DNA from: Orthonyx spaldingii
Taxonomy: Eukaryota > Chordata > Aves > Passeriformes > Orthonychidae
Direction of reading: 5' to 3'
DNA length: 64,000 nucleotides
Assembly: GCA_013397795.1 (NCBI GenBank)
Contig: VZTJ01001636.1
Coordinates: forward strand, 124,181-188,180
Below are positions 11,526 to 21,073 of the stretch, one piece after another. Positions within the stretch are counted from its first letter, which is position 1, and every line of letters starts with the position of its first letter. Both the position numbers and the translations under genes were made by a program. The notes below the pieces were generated by a model, which was given only the letters and a program-made list of their open reading frames with translations, searched no databases and was not told the DNA's origin.

Positions 11526-14500
11526 GTTTACTATCTAATTCTTCAAACAGCTGTTACATAGGAATGACTCCAACTTGGGCAGTTGAGCTGGCTTTCCTGC
11601 ATTTTCTCCACCTAATTCTCCCAGGGTTAATGAACATGGTTCTAGAGACAGAATAGGTATGATTGTATCATGATGGATTACCTGAACAGTCCATATCAAC
11701 ACTGAAAGCCCTTACATGCTTCCCAGCCTTCCCTCAGCTTCCATAAGCATGAGCTGATGATGCAATCTTCTTTGAGTGCCTTATTAATGAAACATAAGAG
11801 CCTTATCTGATAACACTATTTTCCCAACCGCAGGAAGACTGGAATGGTTGATATTCTGCAAGAAGAAAAGCAGTGAAGAACTGTCTTAGACAAGCACTTA
11901 TCAAGGCCTATATCCTCAAAGGTTTCAACCCAAAGAAGGATGTATCTTCTTCCATTCTCTTTCTATGAGTTCTTCCACTCATCAAGCAACACAGAGGAAT
12001 TATAGAGAAAAATTATTCCAATCCATACATTGTGTGGAGCCATTCCTGAATGGAAGGCACAAAATGAAAACAGTAACATCACATTTTTCCAGTCTTCACA
12101 TCTTTCAGCTCTTTGAACCAAAACAGCTCACATGACAAATACAGAGGAGTATAGAAAAATATTCTGAGCTGGGTCTACATCTCCATTCAGGGACAAAAAC
12201 CTTTATATTTGAAAGAAGAAAATAAGTGGTAATTACAAACGTTCCATCAAATCTTCACAAGAGGATTAACTGTGGGTTTTCTCCAAAAGGGAAATAACCA
12301 GGCAATTCTATCCATAGGTAGAAAGGAAAGTGGCCCACAAAGACCTGCTGTTACTGGATTCAAAATGCAAGCTTTGCTTTAAATTTCTTGCTAATTACGG
12401 AAGTTTTTCAATCCAGTAGGACTTTCTGAACTAACCAAAATACTTAGGACAGTCACAAAAGTTTCCCATACCAAATAATTTGCTTTCACTTTACATCCTG
12501 AGGTCTTCATAGGTCTTACTGATGCCTTTTTCCTGGTCTTAAGTATGAAATCTAGACACGGTTGGAGGTTAGAGGGTTGAGGGTCATTTACCTTGGTGTT
12601 TTAAAAGGATTCCATCACACCGCCAAGGTGGAAATGCATCATGATGCCCACCATGCATGCACCCCTCCCACTGTCAATCAGGATACAATTTATAGACCTT
12701 ACACATTAACATATCTACCAAAGTGGCCCAATAAGGGGCTTGGATGGTCTAATTTCTAGTTTACAGAACATGTTCTACTGCAGGAGCCATGGCTTCTCAA
12801 GATGATAGAATGTTTGGTCTCCTAGCTCTACAGGACCTTGGAACTATGCTGAATTATCAGACTGCAAGAATTACAAGTATGCATGCTAATACTTGTGGAT
12901 ACGTAGAACTGTGTAAAAGGTATAGAAAAGAAAAAGCAAAAAATTCTCCTGACATCATTACAGTCTTAGTTATTCTCTCACTGATTTCACCTGCCAGTGT
13001 AGAAAATTCCTACAAGCAGTATGACTTGTACTGTGATTTGATTTCTGAAGAGATCCTGTCAGAACTAATGACATGAAGTGAATGCTTCCATGGACTTCTT
13101 TTGCAGTGCTGCCTGATGTCAGATCTGCATTTCCAAATTGCACTGTCCTACATTTATGGACCTGGATGGGCAAATCAGTGAATGAGTGAGACACCTACTG
13201 ATTCTTTTGATACACTATCAAGCCAGAATCTCTGTCAAGGCAAAGATTAAAATTAACCATGAGTCAAAAGATGAAGTTGAGAAAATAGTTTAATATTCTC
13301 TGTGGTAGGCACTTTTCTGTGTTCTGTGAAAAAAATCCATGATTTTCCTGGAAATTCTTAGGAGGAGCTGTAAAAATATCTGAATAAAAAATCTCTGTAG
13401 TGGTGTGGTAAGGTGTGTGTAAGTTGTTGGGGTTTTTGATTGGGTGGGGTTTTTTGGGTTAGGACATTTTATACAGACATATAGTAAGAAACCCAGTGTA
13501 AATTTTGCAATGTTCATCTCTTTTTAACTTACTTAAGCCATTTTATGTTCTGCTTTGTAGTGTAGTCATTCTTGTGTTATTTTAAAAAAAAAGGACAAAG
13601 AAGAAAACATGCTGTGAAAGATACTCCAGTAGATCCCAGTGCGTCAGCCTATTCCCTCTGCAGTTACTGAGCTCCCTGATTTCATAAGGAGGTAGCTGGG
13701 GTCCCCAGATGTCTAAGGAGACACAGAGGGTCCTTATATATTACTCACTGAGAATATTGTCTAAGCTAAGACCCCCAGAATTTGGCCATCAGTTATAATA
13801 AAACAAGTATATCCTCTTACCCCTGAAGCTACAGTGATCTTGTCTCCTAAATCAGTCTGGCTTTAATACTTTGCAGTATTGTTATTCCAAGAAGTTTTGA
13901 TCCCTTGTTTCCAATGTTGTCTTGGAATATATATATGTGCATGTTATTTATCTTTAGGGATGCTGCTGGCAAGATGTGCGGGCATCTGTGGCTTCTGTAC
14001 TACCTAGTTAAACTGTGAAAATGGAGTAAACTTCAGCTCCTTTAGCACAAGAAATTTTTTAAGTGAAATGAGAAGACCTCAAGAAGAAGACATGTCAGAG
14101 ATTTCCACTGAAGCTAAAAACATAAAAAACTGTTAGCTGCACTATTTAGATATTTAGAAATAGAAACTGAAGGAATGATAAAAGGAAAAGAAAACAGAAA
14201 AATTGCATCACAGCCTAATCTCAAATGAAAATTTCCCTGGCTCGTATAGGAGAGTACCTGGGGAGCGGCAATATAAACAAATGTTGACAGATGGTAGGAG
14301 TAATTTTAAAATTGTCTAAGGAAGTGTGTAGGGCAGAGGAAGGAAGATGGGAAATTAAAGGAAAAAAGGATCTACATAAAACATGACTGTATTGTAACAT
14401 GCAAGGCAGCACCTCAAGATCACACCTTTATTTCTGTAGCACTTTTCAAACTCACTTTGATATATTAAAAGTAAAACATTTCTTTTCTACCAGACCTGCA

Positions 14501-15918
14501 AGTACAACCTCTAGTCTAAAAAGTGATCTGGATTCTTCCTGGCTTTGACATTGCCAGTTATCAAGACTGCATTTGGAACTCAGCAAAATCTTCTGCTGAT
14601 GGCATGTGAGCTAGGAAAGTGTCCAGCTCACTGGTAGAGAACTACCTTAATTCTGCAGATCCAAAAAGAATAAAACTAGTAAAAACATATTACTTAGACA
14701 GCAACAGAAGCAGAGCCTAGGAGAAGCAGATAAAAAGTCATTTTCCCATGGTCATTTGGTCAGGACCAGGAAATAAAACCCAATGTACCAGTTCTGTTTC
14801 AGGCGAAAGATAGCATACATACAGTAATAAAAATCTGTAAATCTCTAGTTTTGTAGAAGTTTTCCAATACTTCTGTCTGTGCAATGTTTAGATGCACTGG
14901 AAATTACAGATCACTAAACAAGATTGAATGTCATCTGTGGTGGTCAACAAAAAGGGATGTTTTGATGTGAAGTAAGGAATATCTGAATTGTACCAGAGGA
15001 GGGAAGACTTTTTTGTGGCAAAAATTGATCTGTCGTTCTTGTAGAACTACTTGAGGTTTTGCAGGTTATAATGCTCAACTGAATCCTTCTTAGGGACATA
15101 ATTATGTTGCAGAGCAACAGATGTGATTGCACATGGTAAATGGTAAATGGCGTTTCTACTATGGATATCACTCTCATACTACTAACAATTTTTGGGTACT
15201 ATTGCAATTTTTTAAGTCTTGGTCTCTAAAGTTATTTGCAAAACAGTGTAGATCACAGCACCACACTGTAAGTGATAAACTGGGATAGGTATAGCACTGG
15301 GATAAGGTGAATGCAGAGGTAGGACCTTTGGAAAGGCTGGGCAACAAGAAGATGTGGCACAGATATCACATACCTAACTCCATCCTGCAACTGAAGTTTG
15401 GACCAATCCTTTCCAGTGGGCAGAAACTCCTCTCTGAGTTCATTTGCAGATACAAAGGGAAAGAGCAGTTGCCTGATGTGTTGCTCAGCTGATAAAGGCC
15501 ATCCACCAAACGTAGGAAGTGACTGCTTAATCTCTGCGCTTTCAATTCTTTTCCACAAACAAGGAAGAAACAAATGGCCCTAAGTTTACATATTTTTGTG
15601 TCTGTGAGTCACTCAGTTTCAATTCACTGCTGCTTATGATCACACACTTGTCCTTATATGAAGTATAAAAAATAATATGACTAATAAGTTTCTCTCAGTT
15701 GTTCTTGTACAGTGATGACAAAATGTCAGCAGAGATTCAGACAAAAGTACAGACTCTCTATGTTCTTATTTGTAAGTTCTCTGTTCTCTACAGAAAGTAA
15801 AGGTGAAGAGGACTTCTTTCTTTAACACAAAGTTGAAAGGGTAGTATTAGTTTTCCTGCAACTTACTTATGCAGTCAGTTTTACAGTTTGAGGTAAACAG
15901 TGTTACATTTTCTTGCAG

Positions 15919-16011
15919 GCAGACTGTGGAACGTGTGACATTACAGAACCAGCTCCAACAACTTTTAGAAGCCCAGCGGTCAGAGGGCAAGTCTCTGCCC
16001 ACATCCCCAAG
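15919..16011 (+). CDS. SNCAIP: SNCAIP coding exon: second half of coiled coil (human exon 9 by count)
   Basis: A 93-nt exon between TTTTCTTGCAG and the donor GTAAGG. It begins in phase 2 (G completes Glu) and ends in phase 2 (AG). It encodes QTVERVTLQNQLQQLLEAQR followed by SEGKSLPTSP, which continues the heptad pattern of the preceding exon and then enters the Ser/Pro linker. The closing AG joins the C at 18125 (AGC, Ser) when spliced to the large exon, reproducing the SLPSSP sequence of synphilin-1. It can also join A at 16497 in the candidate alternative terminal exon. Confidence 0.95.
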
Positions 16012-16496
16012 GTAAGGAGACTGAAACTGTACTGCAGCCTGGATTTGCACATTTTCATAATATATCAGTTACGAGGAGAAACTGTGATCTTGCTAAATGG
16101 TAGATCTGTTCTGTAAAGAAAATGTGGAGGTTTTACCTCATGGACTTGAAGCTGAGCTTCTAGAATTTGACAGTGAATAATGTTGAAATTTCTGAGTATG
16201 AACTAAATAGTGCCTGCCTCATAATAGAGTGAAAGCCAATTTTACATTGGAATGTAGTATATTTTGAATTAGATAAACAACAAAAGATCCTGGAAACCCC
16301 TAGGAAAGTTGTAAAGTTCAACGTTTCAGTGGTCTATCATACATTATTATCAGCAGTAAGTCATAAAGCCAGCTACCAAAAGAAGCTGCGTTCATATTAA
16401 CGAGGCTCCTTGTACTCATTAAATCTTTTACCGCTGTAGCTTGTATAAAAAATCAAAATTCTGGAAACTTTATGTATTGTTTACATATCCTGTCAG

Positions 16497-16578
16497 AAGT
16501 CACAGAAAGAAACACAAGTTTCAGACATTGAAGAGGAGGACAGTAAAGACAGAGGACTGGATCTCTCTGACAGTGTGA
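16497..16578 (+). CDS. SNCAIP: Candidate alternative terminal exon of SNCAIP (exon 9A-like)
   Basis: An acceptor (ACATATCCTGTCAG) precedes 16497. Spliced from the exon ending at 16011, the joined codon is AGA and the frame reads RSHRKKHKFQTLKRRTVKTE, then DWISLTV, stopping at TGA 16576-16578. An AATAAA follows at 16639-16644, so the piece has the parts of a short alternative last exon. Human synphilin-1A is reported to use an extra exon 9A between exons 9 and 10, which is exactly this interval. One caution is that another frame of the same bases (AAGTCACAG read as KSQ) gives an acidic, protein-like run (KETQVSDIEEEDSKDRGLDL) to a TGA at 16591-16593, so the true acceptor or frame may differ. 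Orthology to human exon 9A is inferred from position, not from an alignment. Confidence 0.45.
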
Positions 16579-16638
16579 TGCATGGAAGCAGATGAAGCAA
16601 GCATGACTTCACTCACAGCCATCTGAAGATGACTTTGA

Positions 16639-16644
16639 AATAAA
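16639..16644 (+). terminator. Candidate intronic polyadenylation signal AATAAA
   Basis: A canonical AATAAA lies about 60 nt after the stop of the candidate exon 9A and is followed within 50 nt by T-rich/GT-containing sequence (TTGGTTTATCCTTATTTGTT). If used, it would end a short SNCAIP mRNA inside the intron. An isolated AATAAA is common by chance, so its support comes from the neighbouring acceptor and stop. Confidence 0.4.
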
Positions 16645-18124
16645 GTAACTCACATGCAAATAGAGCTTGGTTTATCCTTATTTGTTACTCCATTTTCCTC
16701 TCTGGAACACATAGAGAGTGCTTCTCCTTGTTCCAGAGTTGTTAGGGAGCTACATGTATGTGAGACCGTAAAGTTGACATAGCATTTTCTGCATCCATTG
16801 ACAATCAGAGCTTTGGGTCATCGAGTATGAACTTGCAGGGTCAGTGACTGCTTTTTTTCAATTCTCACAGAATCTCAAGCATTTTTCTGTACAAGTCCTC
16901 CATGGCCCTGAATTTCATGTGTCACTGTTTCAGACAAGTGCAAACAGTTGCAGTTGTAGATAACAAAGACTTTAGGATTGGAGATGCATTTGTGTAAAGG
17001 AACTTCAGCTAGGAAAGGGCTGTAAACTCCAAAGTCCTGCTGAAATAGAAGTAGAAATTTTGCCTTTTTTTGGAAATCTTTGTCTTTCCTGTCTGCCAGC
17101 TCAACAGGGACAATGGGACCAAAAGCTGTTTTCCAGCTCATTTGGTTTCTGTGATTTTTGATGACTGATCTTTCCAAGTGGTCTCTCATCTGAGTTCTGC
17201 TAAGCACCAGGACTGTTTTACTTTCAATATCAGATAAGATCAGGTGAAAGCAGATCTCTCATCATTCATTATTCTTGTAAAAGGGTAGGCTTCAACATCA
17301 GTTTAGTTAAGTGAGCAAGTCTGAAAATTGCACTCTATTTTACTTCATAGTTGGCTGCTACTTTTCCTTCTAATGAGAACTCACTTATAGATATTTTCAG
17401 CATCCAAGGAGGCAGTAGAAGATCTAAGAGAACATATCCCTTTTACTAGGAATGTGTGCTATAAATAAATGCATGTTACTCAGTGTCTGCTTAGGTTTGC
17501 CACAGGAAAAAGAAAGCATAAAATTAATTGAAGATGAGGTGTTTAGCGTAGGCATGTGAATTTTGTAGACTGTGAGAACTATGGACTCATCAGAGCAGAA
17601 GCTGCTTGCTTGCCTCACACAAACCTAAATTTTGTCACCTTGTCCTTGCTTAGAGGAAAAGTGGTTTAAAGTAAGAATGTGAAGTGTTATGAGCTCTAGC
17701 AGATGTCATGGGAAAAGAAAAGGTCTCTGCAATTTACATTCTTCACAAATCAGGCATTCTTGAAACTGCTGTTTCCTGCTGTAAAACAGTTGGCATTCTA
17801 AATTTAATTTATTATTCTATTAGTATTGAAATGCATTCATGTCACTTTTCTCTTGCTTTCCAGTATTTCATATCTGAAAAGGTTTTGAGTGCAAATTGCC
17901 CTGACTTTTTATGAGGTTTTATACAGTTATTATTAATACCAGATGCAGTTTAAATTTATGAAATCATTGCTATGCAGAGAATCATTGCTATTCATACGAC
18001 TTAGAATAAGCTAGTTTTGTATTATGATGTGACTTGGATAGTAGGCATTTGGTCTTGTGGGGTTTTCTTTGCATTTTAGATGTGCCTTACTTTTTCTGTG
18101 ATATTTCCTCTTTTTTTCTTTAAG

Positions 18125-19187
18125 CTTGCCATCATCTCCTGCTTCTGGCAAACCCCAGTGGAAACCACCTGAAGCAGATGAATTGTCTCCACCAAAAAGT
18201 AAATTGAACACTCAAGATGGGATTCAGATTCTTGGCAGCTTGGGAACGTCTAGTCGTGCTCGAGCTAAGATAAAAGATGAGGACTCAGATAAAATCTTGC
18301 GCCAGTTGTTGGGGAAGGAAATCTCTGAAAATGTCTGTATGCAGGAAAAGCTGACTTTGGAATTTCAGGATGCTCATGCATCCTCCAAGAACGTGAAGAA
18401 GATTTTGCCAGAGAGAAGGGAGTTGAAGTTAGCCCGACTGAGGCAACTGATGCAGCGATCTCTCAGTGAGTCTGATACAGATTCAGCTAATTCTGAGGAC
18501 CACAAGAACACCCCTGTGAAAAGAACTGACAAACCAAGACCTCAGCCTATAGTGGAGAGTGTTGAGAGCACAGAGAGTTTGAACATGATGCTTAAGAAAC
18601 ACACTTCCACAGCAGGGCGGCGCTTCCCTTTTGGTATCAGGGTCTCTAAGTCTGTGGACGGCCACAGTCCTTCCCCTACTTCAGAGAGCAGCGATCCAGA
18701 TAATGAAGTTCCGTATCAGTCTGGTACAGTACCTCAGAACCAGTTTTGTGGAGACAGCTGTCCATCCAGCACAGACAGTGCCACTGCCCAGAAGGTTGCC
18801 ACCAGCCCTAAGAGTGCTCTCAAGTCTCCATCTTCAAAGCGCAGAACCTCTCAAAATTTGAAACTTCGAGTAACTTTTGAGGAGCCTGTGGTGCAGGTGG
18901 AACTAGCAGAGTCAGAACTAAATGAGGAAAAGGATAAAGACCGGAGCAAAGGACTCATGCGGACTCCAGCCAGCTCTGGGGAGCATGCAGGGGATCAGCT
19001 CAAAAGGCCTTTTGGAACCTTTCGGTCCATAATGGAGACGCTGAGTGGCAACCAAAATAACAACAACAACTGTCAAACAGCAAACCTCATCAAAACCTCC
19101 TCAACACTGCCTTTTACCTCATTAGGAAGGAAGACAACAGAAAGCAAGGGAAATCCAGCAGTTGTCTCAAAAGGAAGAAACAAGCCA
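18125..19187 (+). CDS. SNCAIP: SNCAIP large C-terminal exon (human exon 10 by count)
   Basis: A 1063-nt exon that starts after CTTTAAG, with C completing a Ser codon, and ends in phase 0 at CCA before a consensus donor, GTGAGT. It encodes about 354 residues of the low-complexity synphilin-1 C-terminal region. Conserved blocks include DEDSKILRQLLGKEISENVC-like sequence near residues 54-75 of the exon, RRELKLARLRQLMQRSLSES, RPQPIVESVEST, RRFPFGIRVSKS and SPKSALKSPSSKRRTSQNLK followed by LRVTFEEP. FRSIMETLSGNQNNNNN and TSLGRK follow. The region is rich in Ser-Pro and basophilic phosphosite-like motifs and has an Asn run. LRVTFEEP contains an RVxF motif of the type that docks protein phosphatase 1. 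Human synphilin-1 ends almost exactly where this exon's donor lies, so the bird exon must either splice on (to 21003) or read through to a local stop. Confidence 0.95.
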
Positions 19188-19235
19188 GTGAGTGCACTGA
19201 AAGAAGGAGGGGCCTTTTTTTTCTTGTCTCATTAA
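19188..19235 (+). CDS. SNCAIP: Read-through tail of the SNCAIP large exon (alternative C-terminus)
   Basis: If the GTGAGT donor at 19188 is not used, the frame continues for 15 codons (VSALKEGGAFFFLSH) to TAA at 19233-19235. This would give a protein about the length of the human canonical form, with an unconserved tail. The first AATAAA I noticed downstream is at about 20818, so such an mRNA would have a 3' UTR of about 1.6 kb. The donor match is strong, which makes splicing at least as likely as read-through. Confidence 0.4.
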   Translation: MSALKEGGAFFFLSH

Positions 19236-21002
19236 GTAATGCATAAGTTTGACAGCTTCTTCCTTTTACCTTTCTGTAGCAAAAGAATGCACACAAATGC
19301 TTTATTGTATTTGGCTTATAGAAAGTACATCCACTTTTTAGTTTTGGAAGAATTTTCCAGGGAGTGGCAGGTATTGCTTATGTATAGAGTTTGTACCCTT
19401 AAGGCACATGATTCACATATTCTGTGTTGAAAGCTTTCCATAGAGATGTGATTCACATAGAAGTGATGTTTGGTGTTGCACTGAGTGACAAAACATACAA
19501 TGAGAATGTCAGTCTTGAAACCGTGGGACTTCTGAAGAGTAAATAGCTGAAGGACTAGCCCTGTCCTGTCCTACAAAGACTGATGAGGGCAAGAGAATAA
19601 GAAATATAGCAAGGCAAAGTTGCAGAAGTGGTCTTTCCTGCTTCTGTGGACAGCAGAAGCAAACCTTAGGTGTTGAAGCTGTCAGCAGCAAGTCTCCTTT
19701 GACCACATTCTCCTCATAGCACAGAGTCTTCTTGTGTCAGAGCGTATGGTTGGCCTGTCACAAAATGTACTGGATCCAGATCTTCCCTCTCTGCAGTGAG
19801 CAGAGTGCCTTTTCTGAGAATCCAAGGGAAAGAGGGGTGTGTAAGTTAAGGCACTGATCCTCTTGCTTAAAAGAAATGAGAAAATATTTTGAACAAATGC
19901 ATCTTTCAAGGTGTTAGGTCATAGGTTGGACTCAATGATCTCAGTGATCATTTCCAACCTAGTTAATTCTATGATTCTGTGATTCTGTATTGAATAGAAG
20001 AGACAGATGTAGGAAATAGTGTGGGTACAGTATATTTGTGGAATGGAGAGAAGAAGTGTGAGCATCTGGAGATGCAATAGAGGTGAGTGAGAGGGATGGT
20101 AGATGATTTAATCCTCTGTGGAAGACAGGGAGGGAGGGAAGTGGTAGATGGAAAGGCATGAGGTGAAAGAATAATTTCAAGATGAAAAAAACCCCATAAA
20201 GCAGGCCAATAAGAGGAAGAACAGCAACAGTGAATTATATAACTGTAAAAAGTATGACAAAATAATGGAAGAAAAACACAGAAAAATCTTAGGCAAAGAG
20301 GAGACAAAAGAAACAGTGGAAAGAGAGAACTGGGAAATAGTAAATAGTCAATATTAGTGGATGCTGTTAGACTAGTAATATTATAGCAGACTGAAATGAA
20401 ATTAAATGAAACTAAATGAAAAATTCAAAGGAAACCCAAAGAGCTAAATTGAAGTGGGACTGAATTTCTTAAAGTTTACTGAGAATCACAATATGAACTA
20501 CTGATTTGAGCCTTTAAAGACATGCACCATCTAATCAAACAGCCAATTTAACATAGAATTATTTTTATAACACAGTGGCTTTTTTTTTTTTTTTCAAATT
20601 AGTGATTCAGATTTCGTAGTGGCAGGGGAAAAGACAGTCTGTCTTCAAAGATGTTCTGATAGATTGCAGGGCCATGAGCAGTTTTTGTAGTTATCTAAGA
20701 AGTTTGAAGGATTGTATGTGGTAATTCTAACAGTATTGATGCTTCCACTGTGAAATGCTTGTTCTGTGAAAAGGCCATGTTTGCATGTCACTGCTGCCAG
20801 CATCAGAACTGTGGAAAGAATAAATTTTAATATCAAGCCAAAGGACCACAGCACATATCTCAAAGAGGTAACTGATTCAGGCTCCAGAAGAAATCTGTTA
20901 AAATGTTACTGTAGCTATCTGCATGTTTTAGTAGATTTCCATGTTATGCATGTGGGAAGCTCTGTGCATGCTCTTAACTGATATGGTGTTGTACTTCCTT
21001 AG
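19236..21002 (+). other. SNCAIP: SNCAIP intron (or read-through 3' UTR)
   Basis: Contains a short CR1 3' end at 19912-19988, a T run of about 15 at 20580-20594 and an AAATGAAACT-like decamer repeated about three times near 20393-20425. There is an AATAAA at about 20818. No further exon before 21003. Confidence 0.75.
19912..19988 (+). mobile_element. CR1 LINE 3' end fragment
   Basis: The words GGTTGGACTCAATGATCTCA and CATTTCCAACCTAGTTAATT are the last segment of a CR1 3' UTR. They are followed by the octamer tail TCTATGATTCTGTGATTCTG. Only about 75 bp remain, as is usual for severely 5'-truncated CR1 copies. Confidence 0.9.
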
Positions 21003-21073
21003 GATCCTTACTTCAGCTACACCAGTCTTTCTTCTAGCATGCTGAATGAAGAACTTCCGTGTAACTATGCTTG
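21003..21073 (+). CDS. SNCAIP: SNCAIP C-terminal extension exon 1
   Basis: A 71-nt exon between the acceptor TGTACTTCCTTAG and the donor GTATGT. It enters in phase 0, matching the exit phase of the large exon at 19187, and leaves in phase 2. It encodes DPYFSYTSLSSSMLNEELPC followed by NYA and two bases of a Trp codon. The next exon supplies the third base, and the frame then runs to a stop. The phase agreement at both ends, the good splice sites and the Ser/aromatic-rich protein character argue for a real exon. I do not recall this segment in the 919-residue canonical human protein, so it belongs to a longer isoform. A 3' read-through of its own donor stays open for a few codons, past TGGTATGTGCTTATG. 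Confidence 0.75.

Larger units (their letters stand above)
8873..15918 (+). other. SNCAIP: SNCAIP intron
   Basis: A 7-kb intron inside the coiled-coil coding region. It contains a probable endogenous-retrovirus LTR remnant (about 9690-10480) and a minus-strand open frame at 11049-11525 described separately. There is also a G/T-rich low-complexity patch near 13430-13460. No additional SNCAIP exon is supported. Confidence 0.8.
16012..18124 (+). other. SNCAIP: SNCAIP intron containing a candidate alternative terminal exon
   Basis: Intron of 2.1 kb before the large C-terminal exon. It ends in a strong polypyrimidine tract (CCTCTTTTTTTCTTTAAG). Apart from the candidate exon 9A at 16497-16660 nothing is recognised. 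The minus-strand frame at 16875-17207 has no family resemblance. Confidence 0.8.

Noticed and set aside
12789..13076. 95-codon + frame starting MASQDDRMFGLLALQ
   Set aside because: No splice partner or family resemblance, and it lies within an intron; chance is the simplest reading.
18631..18861. + strand open frame inside the large SNCAIP exon
   Set aside because: It is an alternative frame of the recognised coding exon and has no support of its own.
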